Assembly (NCBI GenBank): GCA_025345505.1
Contig: JANVCC010000021.1
Span: 2,089,743 to 2,153,742 of the forward strand
DNA from: Todiramphus chloris collaris
Taxonomy: Eukaryota > Chordata > Aves > Coraciiformes > Alcedinidae
Reading direction: 5' to 3'
DNA: 64,000 nucleotides
The notes beneath the pieces were generated by a model. It made no database searches. It saw only the letters and a list, made by a program, of their open reading frames with translations, and was not told the origin of the DNA. Shown here in pieces: positions 1 to 11,567 of this stretch (the stretch's first letter is position 1; every line of letters begins with the position of its first letter). The position numbers and the translations under genes were made by a program.

Positions 1-934
1 AATGAAGTCAGTGGAAGCTCTGCTACCTGTTCCAGCAAGCTCAGAAGCTGATTCCTTACTGGTCAGTGCCACCCTGGTGAGAAGATACACAACCAGGGAA
101 GCATGTTTTCTACTCTTAACACCTCCTGTACCAGATCAGAACATCAGCAGCTTCCCTTCAACGTGGAGATCATCCCCAGGGGGCTTTACAGTGACTACTC
201 ACTGCTTTTTTTCAATGTTCTTCTCCTAGACACTCTTGGGGTTTAACAACCTGGAATTTCTACCAGTGATTTTACAGCGGTTAGTCCTGAGAAGCACCAC
301 TGCTGTTCTTCCCAGCTGTCCAACCACAGGCCTAAGGGTGCTTGCTTCCTAGAAGCCATGAAGCTACCTGAAGCATCTGTCAACTCCCATGAGTTCCTGG
401 AATTGTAAGGCTACTTATTAGGACTGAAATAATTAGCATTTGAGGAAAAAAAAGATGGAATTTTAGCCTCATCTTTCAGTAGTGGAGTTTTGAAACTGGC
501 TTCACTGGAACCTGGGCTTTGCCAGGGCTCACCCCAGATTTTTTTACAAGACTCTGAGGGTTTTCTCTGTGGTTTTCATTCTTCTGTATTCACTTTTGCA
601 AGGCTCTGTCGCGTCCATTAAAGATCACGTTTCCCCCCACACTCTGTAATGCAAGAACTCTCACATGTGCTACCTGTGCTGCCAGGAAAACACTGACTAG
701 AAGGGTACCTGCAGTTTCTTTGTAAGAACTCCTGAAAGGACAATTTCCAGCTCAATTTTGTGTGTGCTCACAGCTCAGAAACTGACAAAAGGAGAATTAA
801 AACTTTATTATTTCTACACAAAGAAGCGCGCTAAAAAAGGCAGGTCCTGCCAGTCCCAGAATCCTCAGCTTGTTAAATATTTTCTTCTAATGAGAGAAGA
901 CTGATAGGCAATAGACACTAATGGGGACTAATTA
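1..934. other. CNGA3 first-intron sequence, no feature
   Basis: All of 1-7,501 lies downstream of the CNGA3 donor and is read as its first coding intron. This part is unique sequence. An open frame at 2-229 on the plus strand has no recognisable family and no supporting signals, so I see nothing to annotate. Confidence 0.5.
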
Positions 935-2030
935 ATCACAGAATGGAAGGAACCTCAAAAGATCATCGAGTCCAATCCCCTTGCCAGAGCAGGATCATCC
1001 AGAGCAGGTCACACAGGAACAGATCCAGGTGGGCTTTGAATGTCTCCAGAGAAGGAGACTCCACAGCCTCTCTGGGCAGCCTGGACCAGGCTCTGTCACC
1101 CTCACCATGAAAAAGTTTCTCCTCATGTTTCCATGGAACCTCCTCTGTTCCAGCTTGCACCCATTGCCCCTTGTCCTATCACCGGACATCACTGAGCAGA
1201 GCCTGGCTCCATCCTCCTGACACTCACCCTTTACATCTTCATAAACATGAACGAGGTCACCCCTCAGGCTCCTCTTCTCCAAGTTCCAGAGCCCCAGCTC
1301 CCTCAGCCTTTCCTCAGCAGGCAGATGTTCCACTCCATCATCTCTGTGTCTCTGCACTGGACTCTTTCCAGCAGTTCCCTGTCCTTCTTGAACTGAGGGG
1401 CCCAGAACTGGACACAATATTCCAGATGTGGCCTCCCCAGAGCAGAGCAGAGGGGGAGGAGAGCCTCTCTCCACCTACTAACCCACCCCTGGTGATCCAC
1501 CCCAGGATGCCATTGGCCTTCTTGGCCAGGAGGGCCCATTGCTGGCTCATGGTCACCCTGCTGCCCACCAGGACCCCCAGGGCCCTTTCCCCTGCGCTGC
1601 TCTCCAGCAGGTCAGTCCCCAGCCTGTACTGGTACCTGGGGCTGTTCTTTCCCAGATGCCAGACTCTACACTTGCCCTTGCTGTATTTCATTTGATTTCT
1701 CTCCAGCCTGTCCAGGTCTCTCTGGATGGCAGCACAGCTCTGCTGTGTCAGCCACTCCTCCCAGTTTGGTGTTGTCAGCAAACTTGCTGACAGTGCACTC
1801 TGTGCCCTCATCCAGGTCACTGATGAATATATTGACCAGAACTGGTCCCAGCACTGACCCTTGAGGGACTCCACTAGACACAGGCCTCCAACTAGAGTCT
1901 GCCCCACTGACCACAGCTCTCTGCCTCCTTTCCTTCAACCAGTTCACGATCCACCTCACTACCTGATCATCCAGAGCACACTTCCTCAGGTTAGCTGTGA
2001 GGGTGCTGTGGGGGACCGTGTCAAATGCTG
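935..2030 (-). mobile_element. CR1 LINE, 1.1 kb, with reverse-transcriptase remnant
   Basis: The 3' tail is at 935 (AATCACAGAATGG read on the plus strand) and the body runs to about 2,030, so this is one of the longer CR1 copies here. Minus-strand frames carry the carboxyl part of the CR1 reverse transcriptase: AFDTVP-like residues near 2,010-2,030, then [10 protein letters not shown] near 1,860, then FADNTKL near 1,780. The family has FADD at that last catalytic motif; here the second Asp is Asn. The frame also breaks repeatedly, so the copy is dead. Confidence 0.93.
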
Positions 2031-2423
2031 AATTTAATACTGGAAAACTTCCCTAGCCTAGTTTCTGTTCTGCCTGCTGAGGATGTTGTGGATGCCAGAG
2101 TTCACCTGGCTGCTCGGGCAGAATGAAGGCAGTCATGGAACAGAAATCCACTACAGATTGCCAGATATGCAGAGTGTGTGTTTGGCTCAAGAACTCTCCT
2201 GAGCTGGATGCTGGAGAGTGTTAGGAGAAAATATTTTGCAGATACTTGCAGTTTGCCTGGTTTTGTTTGTGGTTGATTTTGGGTTTGGTTTTTTAGTTTT
2301 TCTTGAAGCATCTGCCTACAGACCTGCTGGAGAAAGGATATTGGACTGGACAGTCTTTTAGACTGCACTGCTATGGCTGAGTTTAAGTCCTTTTATTCCT
2401 TTTTACAGAAAAGTATGTATTTT

Positions 2424-2796
2424 CATAGAGTCATAGAATCATGGAATCATAGAATCATGGAATCATAGAACCATAGTATGCTAGAACCACAAAATCATGG
2501 AATCATGGAACCATAGAATCATGGATTCACAGAAACATAGTATCATAGAATCATGGAATCATAGAATCATATTATCATAGAATCATGGAACCATAGAATC
2601 ATGGAATCATGGAACCATAGAATCATGGAATCACAGAACCATAGTATCATAGAATCATGGAACCATAGAATCATAGAACCATATTATCATAGAATCATGG
2701 AATCACAGAACCATGGAAGCATGGAATCATGGAACCATAGAATCATAGAACCATAGTATCATAGAATCATGGAATCACGGAATCACAGAATCCTAG
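2424..2796. repeat. Expanded microsatellite derived from a CR1 tail
   Basis: About 373 bp of interleaved 8-9 bp units such as AATCATAG, AATCATGG and AACCATAG. The motif is the reverse complement of the ATTCTATGATT tail that ends CR1. It abuts the 3' end of the CR1 fragment at 2,797, which fits an expansion of that element's own tail. Confidence 0.92.
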
Positions 2797-2960
2797 AATG
2801 GCTTGAGTTAAAAGGGACCTTAAAGCTCATCCAGCTCCAACCCCCCTGCCATGGGCAGGGACACCTCCCACTAGAGCAGGTTGCTCACAGCCTCATCCAG
2901 CCTGGGCTTCAACACTTCCAGGGATGAGGCATCCACAGCTTCTCTGGGACACCTTTGTGT
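2797..2960 (-). mobile_element. CR1 LINE 3' fragment
   Basis: Short CR1 3' end joined to the expanded tail at 2,424-2,796. It holds the typical block with CTCATCCAGCTCCAAC and CACTAGAGCAGGTTGCTCAC on the plus strand. The 5' side is truncated at about 2,960. Confidence 0.9.
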
Positions 2961-4010
2961 GATCTCAGACAGCAATGAATTCTAATATTGCTACTTTTCT
3001 TATCCCTTGCCAGTTATTACTACTTTTGAGTCCTGAAAATACATTTTTAAAAGAAGATGGTGGGAATTCTTAGAAAATAATAGTACGTGTCACAATTCAG
3101 ATGTGAAAAAAAATCATGGTTTTCAGAAATAGATAACCAGAAATAGATAACTTAAGAGTCTTAAGACAGTACCTTTTTCTTTTCTTTTTTTTTTCCCCAC
3201 ATTTGGATGGATTAGAAGTTTACTTTTAATCAGTGACCCAGATAATGGGTATCTCACTAAGCAGCAGTAACTCAACTGTTTTTAGTGATTGTACATTAAG
3301 TTGTTATATTTGCTCTATATATAGGCAATAAAATATAAGGGTCACAAAATAATGAATAATAATAGAGAAATCAAAATAATAGAGAAAATAATAGAGAAAA
3401 TAATTAATAATAATAATAAAGAAAACAAATCCTGAAGGTGGCCTTCCAAGTAGAATTTTAAAAAGAAGAAAAAAAAAAAAGATTAATAGAGTGCTTTCAT
3501 TGTCAGTCTAAGAAAACCCTGCCCAGAGGTCAGGGCCATGAAATCAGGACAATCAGACTATTTCTTACATCTCAGAAGGAGATTTATTCCATTTTCTTAG
3601 CCTTGATAAGAGTAATGAAATACCATCAACACCAGGTGATGCTCTATTTTGGTTTACTGGTGCTGGCTTATCAGTGAGAGCAGAAGTCAATGTCCAAAAT
3701 GTACTGTTAACTACACCTTTCTTATTTCTTTTGTAAACTTTTTTTAGTCCCAGTCTCCCTTACTGCTGACGTTGCTCTGCTTGGTCATCTGCTGGCAATA
3801 AATAAAAGGCTAAGAATGAATTGCTCAGCTCTATTTTGAGTAAATGCCTAAAAGACAATGCAGAACAGTGCAGAAAGAGCTGAGTGAGCTCTAAACAAGC
3901 TAGAGCAGATACCAAAAGTGATATTGTCCTGCCAACTCCACTTACCAGCACAGAGCAATACTTGCTACGGGCATCATGTCAAGTGTTTCTTGTGCATGAT
4001 CATCCTGGGA
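2961..4010. other. CNGA3 intron, AT-rich, with an AAT/AGAGAAAATA simple repeat
   Basis: Unique intronic sequence. A low-complexity patch at about 3,345-3,480 contains AAT, AGAGAAAATAAT and poly-A repeats. No exon or regulatory element was recognised. Confidence 0.5.
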
Positions 4011-4070
4011 GAATTAAGATGGACGTGATGGTCCCAAGAGTCTTTTCCAACCTGAATGATTCTATGATTA
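4011..4070 (+). mobile_element. CR1 LINE tail fragment
   Basis: About 60 bp of diverged CR1 3' end, GGACGTGATGGTCCCAAGAG followed by a TTCCAACC-type block and GATTCTATGATT. It lies directly before another plus-strand CR1 at 4,079, giving two CR1 ends in tandem. Confidence 0.75.
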
Positions 4071-4078
4071 GGAATTGA

Positions 4079-4650
4079 GTGGCCAGGAGGTCAAGGGAGG
4101 TTCTCCTCCTCCTATACTCTGCACTAGGGAGACTTCACCTGGAGTATTGCATCCAGTTCTGGGCTCCCCAGTTCAAGAGAGACAGAGATCTACTGGAGAG
4201 AGTTCAATGGAGGCTATGAGGATGATGAAGAGACTGGAACATCTCTCTTGTGACGAAAGGCTGAGAGACCTGGGGCTTTTCAGTCTGGAGAGGAGAAGAC
4301 TGAGAGGGGATCTAATTACTGCCTATAAATACATAAGGGCTGGGTGTCAAGAAGGCAGGGACAGCCTCTTTTCACTTGTGCACTGTGATAGGATGAGGGG
4401 CAATGGATTCAAGCTCGAGTACAGGAAGTTCCACCTCAACATGAGGAAGAACTTCTTTACTGTAAGGTTACAGAGCACTGGAACAGGCTGCCCAGGGAGG
4501 TTGTGGAGTCTCCTTCTCTGGAGACTTTCAAGACCTGTCTGGATCCATTTCTGAGTGATCTGCTCTAGTTTTGTGCTGCTCTGGCAGGAGGGTTGGACTC
4601 GATGATCTTGAGAGGTCCCCTCCAACCCCTACCAGTCTTGGATTCTGTAA
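4079..4650 (+). mobile_element. CR1 LINE, 5'-truncated
   Basis: Contains the CR1 block encoding [20 protein letters not shown] and the tail GGTTGGACTCGATGATCTTG then GATTCTGT. It belongs to the same subgroup as the copy at 52,274-52,998 (both carry [11 protein letters not shown] or [11 protein letters not shown]). No intact frame remains. Confidence 0.93.
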
Positions 4651-6682
4651 ACAGCTTTAAATGCCTATTTTAGGTAATTAAACCCTCTCGTAATCGACAC
4701 AGCCAAATGAGCCTGAAGAGCTATTCAACTTCAGGGTAAGCAGAACAGTTTCCTAGGCTCCGCTGATGGTCTGTACGGACCAAATGGCAGCAGGAACCCA
4801 AGACACCTCCTTGCACAAAGACATTGAAATCCAGATGTCTACAAGGCACAACTGAATCCTACTTCCAACTTTTAGGTAGCCAACCTGTGTCTATAAACCT
4901 ACGTATTGCCTGTCCTACTTGAGCTGTCATTAGGCAGAGGCTGGATTTTAAAAGTGAAGACCCACTTGGTATTTGTTTTAACAAAAAGGACCAACTTTAT
5001 AGGACACTACAACTGCTCCAGCAGGGCTAGGAATCACAGTTTAAATTTCACCAGCAGCTTTCTCTTAACGGTGGCAGCCAACCCTTTCCCTGGACAACAC
5101 CTCATTCCACAGCAGAAAAGCACTCAAGCACATCCTCAGCATCAAGAATAAATGTAACACCCACTAACTTTAATGAGAACCAAGTAATGTGCTTAATTGC
5201 TTTGTTGAACTATAGCCAACAGGAGCTGGAGGAAGATAAAGGCAAAGAAGAAATGCTGCTACTCTAGAAAACCTGGGCGTGGGGTTTCCCACGTCTGTAG
5301 TTGTGTATTTTTCTACAAGAGAAAGAAGAGCTAAAATTCTGGATGGGATCTATCTTTTGGTACAGAAATATTTCAAAACAAATCTGAATTTTCAATGTGT
5401 GTCTCAGAATTCTTTGAATTTTCAATACGTGTCTCGGAAATCTTGGAATGCTATTCCAAAGCTATTGTATATGTTTATTAGCAATCACTTCAGCAATCCA
5501 AAAACCTTAAATATCAGATCTCTTTTCCAGAGTGAGATTGTGCCTTTTTACTCATTTAGGAACTCCTGTAATTCGTGGTGGTAACAGCAAGCTTTCTTTT
5601 AAAAATAAATGGCTCTTCAAAACCATCATCATCCTGATAAAGTGCAACTCATATTTCAGTCCCTCTGTCATAAGCAAATCATTGCCTCTGAAACTGCAGA
5701 TGATTGCAGTGATCATTCTACATTTGAACCTTGAAAACACTCGCATCCCTGCCAGTAATTCCATTTCCTGAGCTGCCAATCACTGACACCCTCTACAAAA
5801 AGGCACGTTGGAAAATGGGAAGGAAGAGGCTTGTTTTCTATCTGTGTTCCCCCTGTTTCTGAGATATCAGTGTAAATGAAGACAAAGGGACACAGCTCTT
5901 GGAACTCTCCCCATGGAGACCATGGGGTGGTATAACCAAGTAAGCCACGCTACGCAGAATAAAAGCAGCTCCATTTTTCTTAGCGTAGATAGACATAAGA
6001 TGACAAAAAGTACCATGTAAGCAAAGCAGAAAGAAAAAAAAGGACAGGGATCAAGCAGACCCATACTAGATGCTAAGGGTATGCCCTCCAAAATTATCAC
6101 AAAGCAGGCAGTTCCATCAGCCCAGCAGGATTCCAAGTGCTCCTGCCTGGCTAAATGTTTGAACAGCAAGAGACAGTCTGACAAGGTCCACACAATGAAG
6201 GTGGTTGACCGTAACAAGACAAAAGCAGAACACTTTTTTCCAGCCTATGCAGGTGCTGTGGGATCATCAGACACTTTCTCACAGGCCCAGCAGGTCTTTC
6301 CCACACCAGACAAATCCCTGGGACTGTGCAGACTGTAAGTGCAAGCTCACTCCTTTTAAACCACCACTTTAAAACTATCAAAAGAGGTGAATGTGAAGAA
6401 ACTGTTACAGTTCCACCATACAGAGAGAGACTCTGAGACTCCAGGATGAAAATGATGATATTCTGTACACCCTACAAACATTCCCTATCACAGGAACCAG
6501 GTGATTTGCAGAGGTCACGTTTCCCAGGGCTTTTCACTGCACGGCCCTGGGAGGATCCCTTTCTCTCCCAGACTCTGTGGGAAGCACAGCCCCTGCTATC
6601 CATGTGGTGACCTGAGAAAGGTTTCTCCTCAATGACTTGGTGTAATGCCCACTGATATGAAAATGTGGTTTATTCCTGAGGT
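4651..6682. other. CNGA3 intron, unique sequence
   Basis: No repeat, exon or RNA gene recognised. A weak acceptor at about 6,337 (minus strand) opens a short frame in a compatible phase, but its residues do not resemble CNGA3; see the rejected list. Confidence 0.45.
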
Positions 6683-7343
6683 AAAGAAGCTCCATGGAGA
6701 AGGACCTGGGAGTCCTGGTGGACAGTTAAGTTCCCCATGGGACAGCAATGGGTTGTTGTGGACAGAAAGGCCAGTGGTGTCTTGGGATGCGTAAGGAAAA
6801 GTGTGTCCAGCAGGATGAGGGAGGTTCTCCTCCCCCTGCACTCTGCACTAGACCACAGCTGGAGGATTGTGTCCAGTTCTGGGCTCCCCAGTTCAAGAGG
6901 GACAGGGAAATACTGGAGAGAGTCCAACAGAGAGCTACAAAGATGCTGAAGGGACTGGAACATCTCTCTGGGGAGGAAAGGCTGAGAGCCCTGGGGCTGT
7001 TCAGCCTGGAGAAGAGAAGCCTGGGAGGGGATCTTATCAATGTTTACAGATATCTGCAGGGTGGGGGGCAAGGAGAAGGGGCCAGGCTCTTCTCAGCAGT
7101 GACAGGACGAGAGGTAATGGTCACAAACTGGAACACAGGAAGTTCCACCTCAATATGAGGAAAAATTTCTTCACTGTGAGGGTGCCAGAGCCTGGCCCAG
7201 GCTGCCCAGAGAGGTGATGGAGTCTCCTTCTCTGGAGACTTTCCAACCCACCTGGCTCTGTTCCTGCACTGGCAGAGGGGTTGGACTCGATGATCTCCAG
7301 AGTTCCCTTCCAAGCCCCAATTTTCTATGATTCTATGATTCTA
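6683..7343 (+). mobile_element. CR1 LINE, 5'-truncated
   Basis: Starts at the GGAGAAGGACCTGGGAGTCC region of the CR1 body and ends with the tail TTCTATGATTCTATGATTCT. It lies about 160 bp downstream of the CNGA3 first coding exon, in the intron and opposite to transcription. Same subgroup as 14,051 and 26,137 ([15 protein letters not shown] with [15 protein letters not shown]-like residues). Confidence 0.93.
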
Positions 7344-7501
7344 ATACAGACACTGGTTCCAAAACCAGAAGCCATGACACCCTTTCCTGCTGCTGTTGGA
7401 TATACGTTGTTAAGTCAGTTAAGTGCACTGGGTGAACAATAGGGTGATCCAAACCCCACCAAGTGCTGAGCTAGAAGGCTGAGATGGAAGGAATATATTA
7501 C

Positions 7502-7602
7502 CTGATGTAGCCATTTTCAATCCTCTCAAAATCTTCATCAGTAGTTCTGACAGACAGTCCGTGCATACCAGGGTAGGAGTGCTGGGTGTTGATTTTTGCC
7601 AT
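7502..7602 (-). CDS. CNGA3: CNGA3, first coding exon (partial gene)
   Basis: Seen: minus-strand ATG at 7602-7600 opens MAKINTQHSYPG and runs 33 codons plus 2 nt, ending NGYI-(R), at an AG|GTAATA donor (GT at 7501-7500). The start has A at -3 and G at +4, a strong Kozak context. Established: MAKINTQ is the characteristic amino terminus of vertebrate CNGA3, the alpha subunit of the cone photoreceptor cyclic-nucleotide-gated cation channel. That channel opens on cGMP binding in the cone outer-segment plasma membrane and closes in light. This exon encodes only the start of the cytosolic N-terminal region. The transmembrane segments, pore and cGMP-binding domain lie in later exons that should be beyond the left edge; I found no convincing exon 2 in bases 1-7,501. 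Context: VWA3B lies upstream on the same strand, matching the vertebrate order VWA3B-CNGA3. Identification is confident; the splice end is likely. Confidence 0.9.
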
Positions 7603-7633
7603 TTTGCTTTACATATCAACATCTAAATGACAG
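7603..7633 (-). promoter_or_regulatory. CNGA3: CNGA3 5' UTR segment with upstream ATGs
   Basis: Seen: a very strong acceptor (a run of C and T, then TTTTTTCAG, AG at 7635-7634) opens the exon 31 nt before the CNGA3 start. The leader contains two upstream ATGs. One at 7622-7620 is out of frame and reads through the main start. One at 7614-7612 is followed at once by TAA (7611-7609), a minimal start-stop. An acceptor here implies at least one 5' non-coding exon further upstream. Inference: both upstream ATGs may lower or modulate initiation at the main ATG. Confidence 0.75.
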
Positions 7634-9621
7634 CTGAAAAAAGGAGGAAGGGGGAAATAAATAAATTGTGAAGGCTGAAATCTGCTCAGTACTTAAAAAG
7701 AGCAATTTATAAAACAATGGAACAGCAAAAAGTAAATTCAGACTTTTGAAGAACAGCCAGTTACAGTCACATACACAATGTGATGCCTGTTCCTTGATTT
7801 ATTTGCACTAGACAGAAAAAAAAAGTTCTAGTGAAAGTGTTACAAAGAAAATTCATCATAACCAAAGGAAAGGGTTACCTGATACTATATTCTTTTTAGT
7901 CTCTGGGCCTTCTGAACACTCTAGTGAAATTGCATTTAAAATCTCATTAAAAGGAGGTTACAGATAGCAAGTCAAACAAAAACAAAAAAAAAACCTAGGT
8001 AATACATATGCTAGGACAACCCATTCCACTTTAAGTTGATCCTGTTGTGCTAATTTTATCTATTTTATGATACATGGGTTTTATTCTGAAGATACATATT
8101 AACCAAGCAGGTAATTAGCTTACTATGTGCCATGCATTCATTCTATGTTATCTAAACACTGCACTAAATACATACTAAGGGTTTTTTTCCCATTGATTTC
8201 CATATGTCATATTTATTATACTGACTCAAGACAAGCTCTGGTAAGATATTTAGCAGCTCACCTCCTACAAAACTTAGGAAATAGACCCAAATTCCTTTCC
8301 AGATTTGGCCTTCAATGCCTTACCAAACTCATACCCCATCTGTCACCTGCAGAATGGGTTTCAAGACTCCAGATAAGTGTCTTAAAAATGAGGGACTGAA
8401 AGACTTGCAGTGAAAGCTTTGAATTTTGAAAAGGTTTGGGTTTTTTTAAGTTTGGAAACTCCATTCAGGAATTTTTTGTTGTTGTTAGAATGAAATTCTC
8501 TTGGAATCATTCAAAGAACCTCAGAGCACCTACTGTCCCTTCTTCACCTGTAATCTTCAAACATTCTGGTTTAGCAGGAAATGAAATACAGGTCTTAAAA
8601 AAAAAACTTAACATTCTGCCCTGGATTATTCCTGAAGCAAAGCTCAAGATCCATGATCATCTCTGTGTTATGGATCCAGTTCCTTAAAAACCAGATCCCT
8701 GACTTAAAACACTCCTCTCAACTCCCAGACAACTAAAGGGCATCATATCATTTTTAAATTATCTAATATATTTCAAAATATAAAACAGATCAACCTAATT
8801 TCTTTTTTCATCTGGAAATAATGAAACGAGTCTATAAATAGCCCTTGGGCATCACTGAACATCTGCACATCTGATTAGAATTTGCCATTACTAATTTTGC
8901 CTCGGTGCAGGTCAATTGATGTGTAACATTGTCTCACCTTAACCTGAGCCCTGTACATACTGGTTAACAAAAGTTTTACTGGGGAAAAAAAAATGAGAAT
9001 TTCTATTACACATTGATCTATTAAAAAATAAAATAAATAAAAAAAGAGAGATCTTTCAACCCACTCTCAGATTTGAAAGATCACACAAAAGAATTAAGTC
9101 CTGAAGCGGAGATAATTTACACTAAAACCACATCTACCTATCAAAATGTTAACTGGAGCAGTCTCACAGAATGAATCAATCTTGTCTCTTAAAAAAAAAA
9201 AAAAATCTGGCAAATTATTTCTATATTTCCATTATAAATATCCATGGACATTTACCTCTAAACAATTCAGCTATTAATAAATTGACTGCTCAAATGAGTA
9301 GGTTTCTGAATAGGTAAAACTCTTCTCTAGGAATATTTTTCAGAGGTCATTTTTTATTTATAATTTCTAGTTATAATTTAGTTATATAATTTATTTATAA
9401 TATTTTGTTATAATTTAGTTATAATTTTAGTTATAATATATATATTATAATTGTTTCAATCATAATAGAACTCTTGACTGCACTGCAGGAGGGAAAGGGG
9501 AGTTGACACTCTTCCACTGAATTTCCCATGTATTCCCCATGTACCCTCCTTAAACTTTCACTTCATTCTAGTTCAAAGTTTTAAAAGCTTTATGATAGGA
9601 AAAGAAGAATGATTGAGAATG
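7634..9621. other. Region upstream of the CNGA3 coding exon, AT-rich
   Basis: Intron of the 5' UTR or promoter-proximal sequence; its status depends on where transcription starts. It is AT-rich, with a TATAATTTAGTTATAATTT-type repeat at about 9,355-9,455. No exon or known element was recognised. Confidence 0.5.
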
Positions 9622-9733
9622 ACCCTCCTGGCTCTGTTCCTGTGTGGGCTGCCCTGGATGATCCTGCTCTGGCAGGGGGCTTGGACTAGATGATCTCCAG
9701 AGGTCCCTTCCAACCCCAAACATTCTACAATTC
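9622..9733 (+). mobile_element. CR1 LINE 3' fragment
   Basis: About 110 bp CR1 end: GGCTCTGTTCCTGTGTGGGC, then CTTGGACTAGATGATCTCCA and a degenerate tail. Severely 5'-truncated. Confidence 0.88.
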
Positions 9734-10992
9734 ATATAAAAGTGCATATAAATTCATATAAAATGCATAGAGTTAACTTTTTTTTTTCCCTGAGGATGTG
9801 TTTTCCAGCACAAAGTTAGTACTGAGTTAAGATCTTGTCTAGTTCTGCCACTCTACACAACAATAACCCTGCCATTAGTTCAGATTCACAACCAGACTGA
9901 TGTCTACCCACAGCAGCTCTGAAACAAGGGTCACCTGGTTTATAACCTCCAACTAAACAAACAACTCTGCTAAAGCAATAGAAGTATGAGATAATAAAAA
10001 CCTTCTGAAATCCAGGGATGATGTAGATAATTAGCTACCCACACTAGGTGTTACCTCACTGAAAAGACACATTGCTTCTGAAGCTGGAGAGCAGTGAACG
10101 ATGGCCTTCTATATTCCAAATGCTTGGAAGTGTTGACGTATGGATTTCCAGAGCTGTCAGTTTTGCATCACTTCCTGAAAGCTGAGTTAAAAAAAAAAAA
10201 CAACATTAAGTAGAGTATTTCTCTAAACTTCAAACTGAAATGGGTTCTCCAGATGCTACTAATCTCCTGAAATTAGAAATGACTAGTCTGGAATTAGAGA
10301 CTATCTACTAGACACTATCTATCTACTAGACATTATCTACTAAATAGATAATGGAATTAGCTATCCCAAATCTCCTGAAATGGTTTGAGTACGCCAGCGG
10401 AGCGCTGAGTCCAGGAAACACTCGTACACTTTATTTAGACTTCCAAAACAAGTCATGGAATAGGAAACCAAATGCTATTTTGGATGAAAAAAACCAAAAA
10501 AACCCAAAAAAAACCCAGCTTTTTAGAAGACAGAAAACAAGAACAGAGTTAAACAGTCACATTCACCACTGCAGAAGTTTCAGAACAATATTCCTCAGGC
10601 TTCCATAGCAAAAACTCTCATTAGATGCTGACAAAAGGGAGCAGTGAGACAAGAAGATCTCAGGATGGCAAAAGAAACTATGGGCAGGAGAAACAAGAGG
10701 AGGACAAGGAACTTTGGGGTGAGCCACATCAAGCAGATCAATTTTTCAGCTTGATGGCAAGTGACGTGCAACGTAGGAGAATGGAAAACAACGAATTAAG
10801 GTGGAAAGGAAGTGAACTACTGCTTTATACCCTTCCAAATTATACTGCTTTATGCATTTCTAAATTAACCATTTGCTCTCAGAGAAGGAACCTGAACACT
10901 GTGTAGGTAGAGCTCAGTGGAAAGCCCTGCTCAGTGGACAGCAGGGCTGCTGATGCAATAGCTACTGAGGCACACACAGAAATTGTTAATCG
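9734..10992. other. Unique sequence upstream of CNGA3
   Basis: No feature recognised beyond a small irregular repeat of CTATCTACTAGACA units at about 10,295-10,350 and a short A-rich run at about 10,488-10,520. Confidence 0.45.
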
Positions 10993-11567
10993 CAGAAACA
11001 CAGAATCATTAAAGTTGGAAAAGACCCCCGAGATCGTCAAGTCCAACCATCTCCCTAACATTATCATGACCACTAAACCATCTGGAGGTTGTAGTGAGGC
11101 TGGTGTCGGTCTCTTCTCCCAAACTCCTAATGATAGGACGAGAGGAAATGGCCTCAAGTTGCATCAGGGGAGGTTTAGATTGGATATTGGAAAGAAATTC
11201 TTTACTGAGAGAGTGGTTGGGCACTGGAACAGGCTGCCCAGGGAGGGGGTGCAGTCACCATCCCTGGAGGGGTTCAAACACCGAGTAGATGTGGCACGTG
11301 AAGCTATGGTGGAGTGGTAAGGGAGATGTTGGGATGAAGGTTGGACTTGATCATCCTAGAGCTCCTTTCCAACCATAGTAATTTGAGGATTCTATGTCCT
11401 GAAGTGCCACATCCACACATTCTTTGAAGCCCTCCAGGGATGGTGACTCCATCCCCTCCCTGGGCAGCCTGATCCAAGGTCTCAACGTTCTGTCAGTAGA
11501 GAAATTGTTCCTCAGGCCCAACCTAAACCTCCCCTGGTGCAACTTAAGCTCATTTCCTCTCGTCCAT
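10993..11567 (-). mobile_element. CR1 LINE split by a later CR1 insertion
   Basis: Two minus-strand CR1 segments, 10,993-11,081 (3' end) and 11,396-11,567, are collinear: removing the plus-strand CR1 at 11,082-11,395 restores the usual order ACTAAACCAT then GTCCTGAAGTGCCACATCC. So the minus copy was there first and was interrupted. Confidence 0.85.
11082..11395 (+). mobile_element. CR1 LINE inserted into an older CR1
   Basis: A 5'-truncated plus-strand CR1, from the GGAGGTTGTAGTGAGGCTGG block to the GGATTCTATG tail. It sits inside the minus-strand CR1 at 10,993-11,567. Confidence 0.87.

Noticed and set aside
995-1907. Several overlapping open frames of 78-189 codons
   Set aside because: They are fragments of the CR1 reverse transcriptase in broken frames, not host genes. 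The same applies to frames in all other CR1 copies.
2102-2368. 88-codon minus-strand frame
   Set aside because: Low-complexity Gln/Lys/Pro from a TTTGGTTTTT-rich tract; no splice or coding signal.
2424-2796. Possible CRISPR-like array because of short repeated units
   Set aside because: Units are 8-9 bp with no unique spacers, and the genome is avian; it is a microsatellite.
5867-6217. 116-codon hydrophobic minus-strand frame
   Set aside because: No family resemblance; embedded in intronic sequence without a start or splice context.
6250-6337. Minus-strand frame SLHSPRDLSGVGKTCWACEK after an acceptor TTACAG, phase-compatible with the CNGA3 first coding exon
   Set aside because: No resemblance to the expected CNGA3 N-terminal region, no good pyrimidine tract, and no convincing donor beyond a GTGAGA inside it. 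Likely chance.
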